Assembly: GCF_900109885.1 (NCBI RefSeq)
Contig: NZ_FOBS01000007.1
Coordinates: 103,687 to 167,686, forward strand
DNA: 64,000 bases
Source: Syntrophus gentianae
GTDB lineage: Bacteria > Desulfobacterota > Syntrophia > Syntrophales > Syntrophaceae
Reading direction: 5' to 3'
Shown: one piece after another, positions 1 to 8,933 of the stretch
Layout: every line of letters starts with the position of its first letter
Position numbering within the stretch: position 1 is the stretch's first letter
The notes under the pieces: model-generated
Told to the model about the DNA's origin: nothing
What the model saw: the letters and a program-made list of their open reading frames with translations, nothing else
Databases searched by the model: none
Position numbers and translations under genes: made by a program

Positions 1-348
1 GTCAATGGGCGCCGTCTCAATTCCCCGGTGGTTGACATAACCGGTAAGAAAATGGGCGTGTTCCGAGTTTGAAATGTAAGAAGGAGGAAGGCCGGGACCG
101 CTGATGACCAGAAGCCCTACGGGATCCACTTTGTTCTGTACGATCGCATTGGTTGAGAGAGTCGTGCTGAGGACGATGCGCTGAAGTTTCTCGAGGGACT
201 CGCCCTTCAACAGTTCCGAGGCGATTTCGGAAAGAGAAACCACGATGTGCTCAGGATTCGTTATGACTTTCGCAGTTTTCTTGATTCGGCCGGAATCGAT
301 CAGAACGGCGTCCGTGTGTGTGCCTCCCACGTCAATGCCGAGAATCAT
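1..348 (-). CDS. Hydantoinase/oxoprolinase family protein, N-terminal part (runs off the window)
   Basis: The minus-strand frame is open from an ATG at 348 to the window edge, giving 116 residues with no stop. The protein begins MILGIDVGGTHTDAVLID, the ATP-binding acetate-kinase-like opening of the hydantoinase A/oxoprolinase N-terminal domain, and continues with LSTTLSTNAIVQ, also typical of the family. Family members hydrolyse cyclic amides such as hydantoin or 5-oxoproline with ATP, or carboxylate ketones. The substrate cannot be told from this fragment. The rest of the gene, with the catalytic HyuA domain, lies outside the window. Confidence 0.85.
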   Translation of the reverse strand, partial: MILGIDVGGTHTDAVLIDSGRIKKTAKVITNPEHIVVSLSEIASELLKGESLEKLQRIVLSTTLSTNAIVQNKVDPVGLLVISGPGLPPSYISNSEHAHFLTGYVNHRGIETAPID

Positions 349-410
349 AGGGATACCTCACTCATGTATTCTGAAAAATTGGACATTTTATATACCGATA
401 ATTTTTTGTC

Positions 411-438
411 TTGACAAGGTAAAAAAAAGGCGTATGTT
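411..438 (+). promoter_or_regulatory. Sigma70-like promoter for the tandem lipoprotein genes
   Basis: TTGACA at 411-416 and TATGTT at 433-438 are separated by 16 bases that are mostly an A run. The site lies about 70 bases before the first lipoprotein start and points toward it. Assignment is by consensus match only. Confidence 0.5.
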
Positions 439-507
439 TCGCTCTCACATGCATTTGAAAAATTGAAAAAAAAGTGAGTGTAAATGATTGAAAGGAGGTG
501 ACATTCG

Positions 508-750
508 ATGAAGAAGGTCTTAGCGTTTGTTATTTCGGCGGTTTTCTTTGCGGCATTATCCTTTGCAGTCGTAGGTTGTAAGAAGGCAGAGGAACAGAAG
601 CCTGCGGAAGAGGTGAAGAAGGAAGCCCCGGCACCGGCTCCGGCAGCGCCTCCAGCGCCCGCCCCGGCCCCGGAAGCTAAGGCTCCGGAAGGAGCAAAAG
701 CTCCTGAAGCAGCCCCCGCGCCCGCACCGGCACCCGCTCCTGCAAAGTAA
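508..750 (+). CDS. Small Ala/Pro-rich lipoprotein (copy 1 of a tandem pair)
   Basis: This is an 80-residue protein with a short positive N-terminus, a hydrophobic segment and a lipobox-like VVGC at about residues 21-24, so it is probably a lipoprotein anchored after cleavage at the Cys. The mature part starts with a Lys/Glu-rich stretch (KKAEEQKPAEEVKKE) and then becomes almost pure Ala-Pro with Lys/Glu interruptions, which suggests an extended spacer rather than an enzyme fold. A strong AAAGGAGGTGA ribosome site precedes the ATG. The next gene is a close copy. I do not recognise a named family; an envelope or cell-wall spacer role is an inference from composition. Confidence 0.75.
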   Translation: MKKVLAFVISAVFFAALSFAVVGCKKAEEQKPAEEVKKEAPAPAPAAPPAPAPAPEAKAPEGAKAPEAAPAPAPAPAPAK

Positions 751-806
751 CATGATTTAAAGATATATGGTTCAACAGAAATTATTCGGAAGGAGGTGAT
801 ATCTAA

Positions 807-1043
807 ATGAAGAGGATTCTATCCGTTCTGTTTTCAGTACTTTTCTTTGCGGCAATCTCCTTTGCAGTCGTTGGCTGTAAGAAGGCCGAAGAGCAGAAGC
901 CTGCGGAAGAGGTGAAGAAGGAAGAACCGGCTCCGGCTCCGGCAGCGCCTCCAGCGCCCGCCCCAGCCCCGGAAGCGAAAGCTCCTGAAGCAGCGCCCGC
1001 ACCGGCCCCTGCACCGGCTCCGGCACCCGCACCGGCAAAGTAA
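807..1043 (+). CDS. Small Ala/Pro-rich lipoprotein (copy 2 of a tandem pair)
   Basis: This 78-residue protein is a close paralogue of the gene 57 bases upstream. It has the same signal segment, the same VVGC lipobox and the same KKAEEQKPAEEVKKE opening, differing mainly in the length of the Ala-Pro tail. The ribosome site GGAAGGAGGTGAT precedes the start. The pair probably arose by tandem duplication and is transcribed together from the promoter at 411-438, ending at the terminator at 1069-1120. The function is unknown. The Ala-Pro tail is prone to repeat-length change, so the exact length may vary among strains. Confidence 0.75.
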   Translation: MKRILSVLFSVLFFAAISFAVVGCKKAEEQKPAEEVKKEEPAPAPAAPPAPAPAPEAKAPEAAPAPAPAPAPAPAPAK

Positions 1044-1068
1044 TTTTATAAAAAAGCTTGAAGTAAAG

Positions 1069-1120
1069 AACCAACCGGTTATTTGTCTAATTCAAATAGC
1101 CGGTTGGTTTTTTCTTTTTT
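1069..1120 (+). terminator. Rho-independent terminator after the lipoprotein pair
   Basis: Arms at 1069-1085 and 1093-1109 form a 17-bp stem with one G-U pair and a 7-base loop, followed at once by a T-rich run to 1120. This is a textbook intrinsic terminator on the plus strand. Confidence 0.9.
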
Positions 1121-1341
1121 GAGCCCGGATGAAGGTGAGTTCGCAAAACATCGACCTGCCACAGGTAACAAATTCTCCATAATTGAAATCATTTATAAAT
1201 TTATTTGCTACGGACAACGATTTCATGTTAAAAATGGTTGAAGAGTTATTTGAGGTTGGAGAGTTGATTCCTGAACGGTCCCTGTTTCGGGAATCGCTGA
1301 GAAAAGTGGAGACTGCAGACAGCGGGAAAGGAGGCTGGAAC

Positions 1342-1725
1342 ATGATCGAAAGAAATAATGATTTTATCACAGGGTTGCTCATAGGAGGCTTGGCGGGTGT
1401 CCTGATCGGCATTCTTTACGCTCCGAAAAGCGGCAGGGAAACACGGGATGATATCGGGAAAAAAACGGAAGAACTGATGGCGAAGGCCAAGGATGAGTAT
1501 GATCAGGCCATGGAAAAAAGCAGGAAAGCCTATGAAACGGCTGTGAAAGCTATCACGGATGTTCGGAGGAAGGCGGAAGAGAAGGCGGAGGAAGTTGAAA
1601 AAACGGCGGCTGAGTTGAAAGAGCGCGGAAAAGAAACCCTGCAGGAGGGCGCCGGTCGGGTTAAAAGGGCCGTTGATGCGGGATTGGAAGCTTATCGGCA
1701 GGAGAAAGAAGCGCCGGCAGAATAA
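1342..1725 (+). CDS. YtxH domain-containing protein
   Basis: This is a 127-residue protein. It opens with MIERNNDFITGLLIGGLAGVL, a single glycine-rich membrane segment, then APKSGRETRDDI, the hallmark of the YtxH/gas-vesicle-like family. The remainder is a long charged Ala/Lys/Glu coiled coil with repeated KAEEKAEEVEKTA-type heptads. The frame is open upstream to 1183, but the ATG at 1342 has a good AAAGGAGG site and matches the usual YtxH start, so I use it. YtxH proteins are small membrane-anchored stress-associated proteins of unclear role. The next gene is another small membrane protein 33 bases downstream, so the two may be co-transcribed. Confidence 0.85.
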   Translation: MIERNNDFITGLLIGGLAGVLIGILYAPKSGRETRDDIGKKTEELMAKAKDEYDQAMEKSRKAYETAVKAITDVRRKAEEKAEEVEKTAAELKERGKETLQEGAGRVKRAVDAGLEAYRQEKEAPAE

Positions 1726-1758
1726 AAGAGACGTTCGTCTTTGGAATGGAGCCGTTGC

Positions 1759-2157
1759 ATGAATCTGGAAATCACGAATTATGTATTGCTCGGTTTTCTT
1801 CTGTTGCTGGCAATACTGGTTCTCCCATTGCTTTACCAGCTCTGGCGGACCGTAGAACAGCTTACTCTTACCCTCCGCACCTTGAATTCGAGATTGCCCG
1901 CAATTTTAAAGAACCTTGAAGATATTACGGGTAATTTGAACGAGACGACGACCAGTATCAATATGCGTGTTGCAGAGTTGTCGCTGGTCCTTCAGCGGGT
2001 TTTTGCTTTTTTGGGCGCTTTTCGTGGCGCGGAGCAGCTGGTGCGATCACAGACGAAGTCTCCCTTGTTGCGACTTGTTAATAATGCCAGGCCCATTGTG
2101 AAAGGCGTAAAAACCTTCTTTCAGGTCTTGAATACCAGTCCCAGGGATCCGGTTTAA
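1759..2157 (+). CDS. Small membrane protein with coiled-coil segment (DUF948-like)
   Basis: This is a 132-residue protein from the ATG at 1759, which is preceded by TGGAG. Residues 5-30 form one strong membrane helix (VLLGFLLLLAILVLPLLYQLW). It is followed by an amphipathic stretch with LNSRLPAILKNLEDITGNLNETT, like the DUF948 proteins that often follow YtxH genes. An alternative TTG start at 1741 adds six residues but is less likely. Pairing with the YtxH-like gene upstream supports a shared envelope role, which is an inference. The DUF948 assignment is from the pattern only. Confidence 0.7.
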   Translation: MNLEITNYVLLGFLLLLAILVLPLLYQLWRTVEQLTLTLRTLNSRLPAILKNLEDITGNLNETTTSINMRVAELSLVLQRVFAFLGAFRGAEQLVRSQTKSPLLRLVNNARPIVKGVKTFFQVLNTSPRDPV

Positions 2158-2339
2158 AAGAAGTTAGCAAAAGAGAGGCGTCCTGGCATAGGAGAGAGAA
2201 AAGGGGAGGGGAAGGGATGCCCGGGGTTGGCGCTCCCTCTCCTCCCTTTAAATTCCCTTAGAAAAAAGACATTGCCCTGAGATCTATCCGAAGGGGCTGA
2301 ATTTCCGAAGCGGTTCAGGATCAAAAAGGAGCGGTTTGC

Positions 2340-2813
2340 ATGGCCAAGGTCACGTTTGGCAATAAATGGGGACGTGTACGGGTAAAGAGTAACAGCGCAA
2401 AAGGGACTTCAGCGAGATCGCCTGAAGATGTTGTCCGGGAATTGAAAAAGGATGCGGAACGGCCGCCCGGGGAAGACTACCGTGAGCGGTCACTGGCCCT
2501 TCATGGCCTCATCTGCGCGCGATGCGGCCGGGAATTTGATGCGGCGAATCGTCATCTGCTGACGGTTCATCATAAGGACGGCAACCATCAGAACAATCCA
2601 CCCGACGGGAGCAACTGGGAAAATCTCTGCGCCTATTGCCATGAAGATGTCCACAGTCGGGAACTTCTTGGAGACTATTTGAAGGGAAGATCCGGGGAAA
2701 AGGAAGTCAGCCTTGTTTACTCCAACGATAAGGCCGGCAACAGAAGGGATGGCGACCTTGGTTCATTGGGGCAGCAATTGCTCAACGCCATGGAAAAAAA
2801 GAGAAAATCGTAA
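2340..2813 (+). CDS. YajD-like HNH endonuclease-fold protein
   Basis: This is a 157-residue protein with an HNH core at about residues 58-105. It contains a first zinc knuckle CARCGREF, then TVHHKDGNHQNNPPDGSNWENLCAYCHEDVHS, giving the paired CxxC zinc site plus the HH, N and H of the beta-beta-alpha metal motif. The N-terminal part (VTFGNKWGRVRVKS) and the overall layout resemble the YajD family of HNH proteins. An AAAAAGGAG site precedes the ATG. The substrate is unknown. No restriction or phage genes lie nearby, so it is probably a housekeeping orphan rather than part of a defence system. Confidence 0.85.
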   Translation: MAKVTFGNKWGRVRVKSNSAKGTSARSPEDVVRELKKDAERPPGEDYRERSLALHGLICARCGREFDAANRHLLTVHHKDGNHQNNPPDGSNWENLCAYCHEDVHSRELLGDYLKGRSGEKEVSLVYSNDKAGNRRDGDLGSLGQQLLNAMEKKRKS

Positions 2814-2843
2814 GGTCAAAAAAATCAGAAATGAAAAGAAGGT

Positions 2844-3071
2844 CTATTTGAGAATGAGATTTGGCTCCTTCGTCGAACAGGTCTTTTCTCCCACTGAAGT
2901 CCCGCAGTAGATGCAGGTGTAATCGTATTTCTCCCCGTTGGCCAGGATAAGCAGCAGCCTTTTTCGGACAGGAACCGCCTGCTTGCACCGAGGGCAGTAA
3001 AGTTCCGTGGCGTCGAAATCCTGATAAGCCTCTTCCCCCCAATAATTCCCGTTCGATATCCTGTTAAACAT
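2844..3071 (-). CDS. Small zinc-ribbon protein of unknown function
   Basis: This is a 75-residue protein with two CxxC knuckles, CPRC near residue 26 and CIYC near residue 53, spaced as in a single-zinc ribbon. The region between them is hydrophobic (RLLLILANGEKYDYT). It has no signal or membrane segment and is probably cytoplasmic. It sits 31 bases downstream of nadE on the same strand and may be its last co-transcribed gene. I do not recognise a named family. Confidence 0.65.
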   Translation of the reverse strand: MFNRISNGNYWGEEAYQDFDATELYCPRCKQAVPVRKRLLLILANGEKYDYTCIYCGTSVGEKTCSTKEPNLILK

Positions 3072-3101
3072 GGCGTGTATCCTGAATCTTTTCCTACGGG
3101 T

Positions 3102-5168
3102 TTAATCGTCATTCTCCGGAATTTGTTCCGCATTTTTCAGCCAGACCGTCGCTTCGCTGTCGCTGGGGGCCCTGTAATCCCCGCGGGGGGAAAGCGATCC
3201 GCCGGAACCGACCTTAGGGCTGTTGGGAATGCAGGAGCGCTTGTACTGACTCAACTTGAAAAATCGCAGCAGATAAACCTGAAGCCAATGCTTGATCTCG
3301 GCGATGGTGTATTGGTGCTGTTTCTCCTCCGGGATATCCGGCCACAAACCTTCCCTTTTATCCTTCCAGGTACAGTAAGCCAGAAAGGCGATCTTGGTCG
3401 GCAGATAACCAAAGCGCGTCGTATAAAAATTATTGAAATCCTGGAGTTCATAGGGACCGATGACCGATTCCGTCTTCTGGGCGGGCTGCTGGTCTTCTTC
3501 ACCGGGAACGAGTTCCGGGCTGATTTCGGTTGCCAGGATGTCGAGAAGAACCTCCGAAGTTTCCCCGGAGAATTGTTTCGAGGAAGCCACCCAGCGGATA
3601 AGATGCTGAATCAGGGTTTTGGGGAGACTTGCGTTGACATTGTAGTGGGACATGTGGTCGCCGACGCCGTAGGTGCACCAGCCGAGGGCCAGCTCACTGA
3701 GGTCTCCCGTCCCGATGACCAGGGCATTTCTCATATTGGCGATCCGGAAGAGGTGGGAGGTCCTTTCCCCCGCTTGAATGTTTTCAAAAGTAATGTCGTA
3801 AAGCCTTTCCCCTTCGGCAAAGGGGTGCTGGATGTCCTTGAGCATCTGCATGCAACTGGGGCGGATGTCAATTTCGTTGGCCTCCACCTCCAGGACTTTC
3901 ATCAGCCGTAAGGAATTCCGATAGGTTTTATCCGTCGTGGCAAAACCGGGCATGGTATAGGCCTTGATGCAGGATCGGGGAAATCCCAGCAGATCCATTG
4001 TTTTTGCGGCCACAATAAGGGCGTGCGTCGAATCCAGCCCTCCGGAGATGCCGATCACCACATTTTTTATGCCTGCAGATTCAAGACGCTTCGCCAATCC
4101 CTGGACCTGGATGTTATAGGCCTCGTAGCAACGCTGATCCCGTGTGTTCGGGTCGGCCGGGATGTAGGGAAAGCGGGGATACTGCCTTTCCAGGAGGCGT
4201 CTGCCCTCCACAGGGGCGACTTCAAAGGCGATTCTGCGGAACCGGCAGAGGATATCCTTGTGGGCGCGGGCATTGTGACCGAAACTGGTCAAACGCATCC
4301 GATCCTGGGCCAGCCGGTCGAGATCGATATCGGCATGGACAATCTGAGGGGTTCGGGAGAAACGCTGCGATTCGGACAGAAGGTTGCCGTTTTCATGGAT
4401 CATGGCATGTCCGTCCCAGGCGAGATCCGTAGTGGATTCCCCCGGGCCTGAAGCGGCGTATAGGTACGCAGAAACACACCGGGCGGATTGATTTGCGGCA
4501 AGGCTCTGGCGATACTCGGCTTTCCCGATCGTAATGTTGGATGCCGACAGGTTCGCAATCACGGTTGCGCCCGCCATGGCCGCAAAACTGGACGGCGGAA
4601 TGGGAACCCAGACGTCTTCGCAAATTTCAACGAAAAATTTGAAATCGGGAATATTTTTGACTTCAAAGACAAGATTAGCGCCGAAAGGGATGTCCTTCTG
4701 ATCGCCCAGGTCAATGGTTGCAGTGATGATCTGGTCGGCCGGGCTGAACTGTCTGAGCTCGTAGAATTCCCGGTAATTCGGGAGATAGGATTTAACGGCA
4801 ATGCCGAGAATCCGGCCATGATAAAGAACGACCCCGCAATTGTAAAGGCGGCAGTCCACCCGGATGGGGGCGCCGACGACAAGAACCAGGTTCAAGGAGG
4901 CCGTTTCCCGGGCTACCCGAAAGAGAGCGTCATAAACACTCTTCTGGAGGGTGTCCTGATGAAAGAGGTCTTCATTGGAGTAAGCCGACAGGTTCAGTTC
5001 CGGGAAGAGGGCGAAGATGGCCTTTCCCGCCGCCGCCTCCTTTGCCATCTGGATGGTTCTGTCCGCATTGAAATAGGTATCGGCAACACGGACCTCCGGG
5101 ATGCAGATCGCAGCTCGAATGAAACCGTGGGAATACAGATTGAAGAAATCGAGAGGTCTTGAAAGCAT
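3102..5168 (-). CDS. nadE: Glutamine-dependent NAD(+) synthase
   Basis: This enzyme amidates nicotinic acid adenine dinucleotide to NAD+ using glutamine and ATP, the last step of NAD synthesis. From the ATG at 5168 it has 688 residues, the usual length of the two-domain form. The N-terminal nitrilase-type amidase domain shows the triad Glu57 (FPELNLS), Lys126 (VKSYLP) and Cys183 (VEICEDVW). The C-terminal synthetase has the PP-loop SGGLDS at about residues 375-380. An upstream in-frame ATG at 5195 lies inside folE2. The start at 5168 gives the usual N-terminus ([13 protein letters not shown]) and overlaps the folE2 stop by only a few bases, which suggests coupled translation. Confidence 0.95.
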   Translation of the reverse strand: MLSRPLDFFNLYSHGFIRAAICIPEVRVADTYFNADRTIQMAKEAAAGKAIFALFPELNLSAYSNEDLFHQDTLQKSVYDALFRVARETASLNLVLVVGAPIRVDCRLYNCGVVLYHGRILGIAVKSYLPNYREFYELRQFSPADQIITATIDLGDQKDIPFGANLVFEVKNIPDFKFFVEICEDVWVPIPPSSFAAMAGATVIANLSASNITIGKAEYRQSLAANQSARCVSAYLYAASGPGESTTDLAWDGHAMIHENGNLLSESQRFSRTPQIVHADIDLDRLAQDRMRLTSFGHNARAHKDILCRFRRIAFEVAPVEGRRLLERQYPRFPYIPADPNTRDQRCYEAYNIQVQGLAKRLESAGIKNVVIGISGGLDSTHALIVAAKTMDLLGFPRSCIKAYTMPGFATTDKTYRNSLRLMKVLEVEANEIDIRPSCMQMLKDIQHPFAEGERLYDITFENIQAGERTSHLFRIANMRNALVIGTGDLSELALGWCTYGVGDHMSHYNVNASLPKTLIQHLIRWVASSKQFSGETSEVLLDILATEISPELVPGEEDQQPAQKTESVIGPYELQDFNNFYTTRFGYLPTKIAFLAYCTWKDKREGLWPDIPEEKQHQYTIAEIKHWLQVYLLRFFKLSQYKRSCIPNSPKVGSGGSLSPRGDYRAPSDSEATVWLKNAEQIPENDD

Positions 5169-5172
5169 AGGG

Positions 5173-5940
5173 TCACTCTTTCTCCACGTAGGCATAGGCG
5201 TTGTGATTGTGAATGCTTTCGAAATTTTCCGCTTCGACGCTGTACCATGTCAGGTTGGAATTGCTGTTGAGCTGTTCCGCGATGTTCCGGACGACATCTT
5301 CCACGAACATGGGGTTCGAATAGCCCTGTTCCGTTACATATTTTTCATCCACGCGTTTGAGAAGCGAATAGACCTCTCCGCTGGCGGATGTTTCAACGAG
5401 CCGGATCAGGTCCTCCAGCCAGAAGAACTTCCGGAATCTCACTTTGACCGTGACAAAACTTCGCTGATTATGGGCGCCCATGCTGCTGATTTCCTTCGAG
5501 CAGGGGCATACGGTGGTTACGGGGACGACAATCCCGACGAGAAAATCTTTCTGGTGTTCGGCGTTGCAGCCGCTGAAAAGGCAACGGTATTCCATCAGGC
5601 TTTTCGCACCGGATACCGGGGCGGTCTTCTCGATGAAATAGGGGAACTCGATCTCCATATGCGCCGATTCCGCGTGCAGCTTTTCCCGGACTTTCTCCAG
5701 AATCGTATGAAAGGTGCGAAGGTTGATCTCCCCCCGAAATTCGTTGAGCACTTCGATGAAGCGGCTCATATGGGTCCCCTTGAAGGAATGAGGGAGATTG
5801 ACGTACATGTTGATGGAGGCGTTTACGGGTTGCGTGCCTGCTGTCTTATCCAGGACGATGATGGGATACTTGATCCCTTTGACACCAACCTTCTGAATGT
5901 TGATTTTTCTATGGTCCTTCTGACTTTGAATATCGATCAT
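5173..5940 (-). CDS. folE2: GTP cyclohydrolase FolE2 (type IB)
   Basis: This enzyme converts GTP to 7,8-dihydroneopterin triphosphate, the first step to folate and also to queuosine. It has 255 residues, normal for FolE2. The signature [21 protein letters not shown] near residues 142-162 carries the metal-binding Cys and His. The IB form does not strictly need zinc, unlike FolE. Its stop overlaps the beginning of nadE. The upstream region has a GC hairpin close to the start but no clear Shine-Dalgarno site, and no Zur box could be recognised by eye. Confidence 0.95.
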   Translation of the reverse strand: MIDIQSQKDHRKINIQKVGVKGIKYPIIVLDKTAGTQPVNASINMYVNLPHSFKGTHMSRFIEVLNEFRGEINLRTFHTILEKVREKLHAESAHMEIEFPYFIEKTAPVSGAKSLMEYRCLFSGCNAEHQKDFLVGIVVPVTTVCPCSKEISSMGAHNQRSFVTVKVRFRKFFWLEDLIRLVETSASGEVYSLLKRVDEKYVTEQGYSNPMFVEDVVRNIAEQLNSNSNLTWYSVEAENFESIHNHNAYAYVEKE

Positions 5941-6152
5941 GACAAATTTTCAAGGGGCTGGCCGTAATTGTCGCCCCATATGTATCCATCCTTTTGTTAT
6001 TACTGATATTTGTAATGGCATCCTCTGCTGCGATGAGAGGACCCAAAACCATAGACCAAAAGAGAAGATATTACAATGGAAAATCGATCAGAAAAAAGTA
6101 GGATACAGGAAAAATCTCTATCACGAAATTTACGGAAAGACTCTCTTCAGAA

Positions 6153-6974
6153 CTAAGAGGGAAAGGCATTTCGAGCATTCCGGTCCCTGTTGCGTTGCAG
6201 GGTATGGGCCTGTTCGACCAGTTCCATGCTGATTTGCCAGTTCAGCTCGCAGAAGGTGCGGAACTTATTCAGATGCGGTCCTTCCTGCACAAGTTCCTTC
6301 TTTAAGGACGGAACGCCGTGAGCTGACTGATATTCAGCTAGCGCCGTGATATAGTCATAACGCTTTTCCTTTGCAATGATGATCGGGGGAAAGCCGGCTT
6401 TCAGGCACGGTAAATTGGAAACGAGACGGGCAATGCGACCGTTGCCATCCCAGAAGGGATGAATGCCGACGAATGATAAATGCAGCTTTGCATAGGCATT
6501 CAACACGTCCGGCCGTTCTTTTGAAGACTGATTTGCCGTATTCAGCATGTCGAGCCAGCACTCCATGAGCTTCGGCACTTCCCAGTGATTGGAATATTCA
6601 ACCATGGTCTGCCTGCCGCCGACCGTTATGTTGGTGCTGTTATTCTCCCGTTTCCAGGCCCCTACAGGCTTGTAAAAGTCAAGAACATGCTCGCTTATCA
6701 CAAGCCTGTGCAGGTCAAATAAATCATCGGCAGTGATCTCATCCTTCCGGACTAGATTATAGAGAACATCGACAGCACGGGCGTGGCTTTCAACCTCGCG
6801 GTGATCCTTGAGTGGCTTTCCGCCTATCGTCAAGCCCTCGCTTAGAACAAAAGCGGTTTCTCCAAGAGTAAGCGTGTTGCCCTCAATGGCTGTTGATGTG
6901 TGCGTCCACGACACCCGGAGCTGTTCGAGAAGGTTCTTTTTAATATCGTCTGACAGTCCCTCAAGAAATTTCAT
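6153..6974 (-). CDS. Fic family protein (AMP-transferase type) with N-terminal inhibitory helix
   Basis: This 273-residue Fic-domain protein has the catalytic loop HPFWDGNGRIAR at residues 172-183, matching HPFx(D/E)GNGRxxR, so the catalytic His and phosphate-binding residues are present. The self-inhibitory motif (S/T)xxxE(G/N) appears near the N-terminus as STAIEG (residues 27-32), which places it in class II, where the inhibitory helix is on the same chain and no separate antitoxin is needed. Fic proteins of this type AMPylate hydroxyl side chains of target proteins; the target is unknown. It is the first of several toxin- or effector-like genes here. There is no type III or IV secretion signal to call it a secreted effector. 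Confidence 0.92.
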   Translation of the reverse strand: MKFLEGLSDDIKKNLLEQLRVSWTHTSTAIEGNTLTLGETAFVLSEGLTIGGKPLKDHREVESHARAVDVLYNLVRKDEITADDLFDLHRLVISEHVLDFYKPVGAWKRENNSTNITVGGRQTMVEYSNHWEVPKLMECWLDMLNTANQSSKERPDVLNAYAKLHLSFVGIHPFWDGNGRIARLVSNLPCLKAGFPPIIIAKEKRYDYITALAEYQSAHGVPSLKKELVQEGPHLNKFRTFCELNWQISMELVEQAHTLQRNRDRNARNAFPS

Positions 6975-7178
6975 CTTCGATCTTCAATCTTCTTTGATAA
7001 AACATGGCCCAATTTAAACATAAAACAGGAAGAAAAGGCACCATGAAAAAAATCATATTCACTCCTGCAGGCATCAAGGAGCTGTATCTGATGTCGTTCG
7101 CAAAATATAGATGTCGCAATTGAGAGGAAACTCAGCATAGGAATTTCCGGGCGGAACTGCATCCCGACTTGTAATGCG

Positions 7179-8318
7179 TTACGAGGCAGTGTCCGTCTTG
7201 GCATAGCCAGGGTTTTTCGGTGAATAGCCGATGATTTTTTTGACAACAGGGCTGAGGCTCTCATTGCCGAATGTCGTTTTGCCAATTTCCCGGAAGTGTC
7301 GATCTTTGATCCTCCGGTAAACGCCGCCGAGGAATTCATTATAGGAATCGGTCGGGGTAAATGTTGCAAGTTTAGTTTCATCAACCGGTTGTAGTGCCGG
7401 TATGTCAAGTCCTTTGCCATTCAGTCTGGCTTTTTCCTGCATCCATGCCAGGGTCGCATCGGATAGAGGATGCTCAAGGGCTTCGTAGCCACCTCCTACA
7501 TCCGCATGCGCGCCAACAAACCAGACCTGTTCTATTGTCTGATTGACTTTCTGTCTAGGATTCCAAAGAGTTACATCGTAGTTCTCGCGATGCTCGTCAA
7601 TGGCGACGGCGTGATAGGCGTATTCAACGATACCGCTCAATTCCTGGTCATGGAATTTGTACTGCTCAGCGTTAAACGACTCAAAAAGTTTAAAGGGGAT
7701 CCCAAGTGCACCCACCGTATCCCATAGCCCAAGAAGTTTAATTCTGACGTCTTTGTGGGCATAGGAATCACGGAACATAATGGCGAAATCCGTATCAGCG
7801 CTTCCATCTCGGTTACGATAGAGTTGGTAAGCGTCCATAATATGGGGAATATCATCCGGCTTTAACTTCATGAAGTCAGATGTAGACGGTTTGCGCCAAT
7901 AGTTGTATTTCGGGTCTTCAGCCTTCAGGATTTGTGCCTTATCCAATAGCCCGGAGTTACGGATAAGACCGACCAGGCTCCTTGCGGTATACGCGCCTCG
8001 ACTGAAACCGAAGATATAAATTTCATCGCCTTGTGCATATTGATCAATCAGAAATTTGTATCCTTGGCGAATATTGAGCGATAATCCATAGCCAAAAGCC
8101 CCGCCACGGATATGTTCATACCACTTTGTGCCTACCCCCGAGTCATACCATTTGACCGTGTCACCGTCTTTTGCAGAAGTAACCTTGCCCAACTTCGTTT
8201 TAATGCCCTTGATTGAGTTATAAAGACGTGCAACATTGGTGTTGCTTTCCTTCCCGTCACTCTTTTCGTCCGGTTTGTTCCAAGTACCGTCAAAACAGAC
8301 CACCAGCTTTTTACCCAT
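7179..8318 (-). CDS. DUF2235 domain alpha/beta hydrolase
   Basis: This 379-residue protein opens with KLVVCFDGTWN, the hallmark of DUF2235, and carries the nucleophile elbow GFSRGAY with Ser106, a GxSxG lipase-type motif. The family includes the Tle1-type phospholipase effectors of type VI secretion as well as many stand-alone proteins. The later segment VWFVGAHADVGGGY supplies a likely acid/His region. No signal peptide, VgrG or immunity gene is seen nearby, so an effector role is only a possibility. It lies 204 bases from the fic gene on the same strand, with a different likely origin from the flanking biosynthetic genes. Confidence 0.9.
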   Translation of the reverse strand: MGKKLVVCFDGTWNKPDEKSDGKESNTNVARLYNSIKGIKTKLGKVTSAKDGDTVKWYDSGVGTKWYEHIRGGAFGYGLSLNIRQGYKFLIDQYAQGDEIYIFGFSRGAYTARSLVGLIRNSGLLDKAQILKAEDPKYNYWRKPSTSDFMKLKPDDIPHIMDAYQLYRNRDGSADTDFAIMFRDSYAHKDVRIKLLGLWDTVGALGIPFKLFESFNAEQYKFHDQELSGIVEYAYHAVAIDEHRENYDVTLWNPRQKVNQTIEQVWFVGAHADVGGGYEALEHPLSDATLAWMQEKARLNGKGLDIPALQPVDETKLATFTPTDSYNEFLGGVYRRIKDRHFREIGKTTFGNESLSPVVKKIIGYSPKNPGYAKTDTAS

Positions 8319-8428
8319 ATCGACCTCCTGTTAACGAATGTCGTTCTGTTCCAACTTGCATTAAGGGCGCGCGAAGCATCCGTTGTTATCCGATCTTTTC
8401 TCCTACTACCGGTTCTTTAAATATTGTT

Positions 8429-8686
8429 TCAGGTCGCGGTAGTAGTTCTGTGAGGCCCAATCATCACCAGTTCCAAATTATCACCAACCTTCCGATAGGC
8501 AAGCAGGTGCAGGGTTGTTTTGAGCTTGAATTTATGAACGAATACGCCTTTCAGGTCACCTTTCTTTTCTTCCCCGATAGCCGGATTTTCGGTTATACTT
8601 TTCACTTCTTGATCCAGAGCTTCCTTTTCGGACTTCGACATCTGCTTTACTTTCTTCTCAAAGGACCTGGATTGGTAGATTTTCAT
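8429..8686 (-). CDS. RelE/ParE-family toxin with a C-terminal frameshift
   Basis: This 85-residue product has the small basic RelE/ParE fold pattern (MKIYQSRSFEKKVKQM, then FKLKTTLHLLAYR and LELVMIGPH). After GPH the frame reads RTTTAT and stops at 8429. Shifting one base after the CAC codon instead gives a clean family-like tail, ENYYRDLKQYLKNR, ending with a stop at 8406-8408. A one-base deletion relative to a full-length ancestor is therefore likely, and the toxin may be altered or dead. The start is six bases after the antitoxin stop, the usual antitoxin-first order. RelE/ParE toxins cleave mRNA on ribosomes or poison gyrase; which applies cannot be told here. Confidence 0.8.
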   Translation of the reverse strand: MKIYQSRSFEKKVKQMSKSEKEALDQEVKSITENPAIGEEKKGDLKGVFVHKFKLKTTLHLLAYRKVGDNLELVMIGPHRTTTAT

Positions 8687-8692
8687 TGCGGC

Positions 8693-8911
8693 CTATCCAA
8701 ACTTGTATTCTGTCTTCTCATTCTCATCCAACTCATCCAGTCCAAGCAGGATCTCCTTTATCAGTGAGTATGGCAGATCAGGGTTCTCCTCAGCGCACTT
8801 GCCCAAGCGTGCCCAATGCTCTATTTGGCCAGCCAAAGATCTATGGTCGATCCGCCCAAATCTTCTTGCTTCCTCTACAAGTTTTTCAGATATTCTCACC
8901 GCTGTAGCCAT
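8693..8911 (-). CDS. ParD-like antitoxin
   Basis: This 72-residue protein begins MATAVRISEKLVEEARRFG and continues HRSLAGQIEHWARLGKCAEENPDLP, the pattern of the ParD-like antitoxin family that partners RelE/ParE toxins. The N-terminal part is expected to be a ribbon-helix-helix DNA-binding region and the C-terminal tail the toxin-binding region. A GGAGGG site precedes the ATG. It is directly followed by the toxin gene, and a pair of inverted repeats upstream (8934-8979) is a good candidate for autoregulation. Confidence 0.85.
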   Translation of the reverse strand: MATAVRISEKLVEEARRFGRIDHRSLAGQIEHWARLGKCAEENPDLPYSLIKEILLGLDELDENEKTEYKFG

Positions 8912-8933
8912 GCTCTTCCCTCCAAAAGTCTAT

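Noticed and set aside
4488..5162. Long open frame on the plus strand inside nadE
   Set aside because: It is antisense to a clear NAD synthase with intact catalytic motifs, so it is a shadow frame.
7043..7123. 26-codon frame (MKKIIFTPAGIKELYLM...) between fic and the DUF2235 gene
   Set aside because: It has a fair ribosome site, but it is too short and unrecognised to call.
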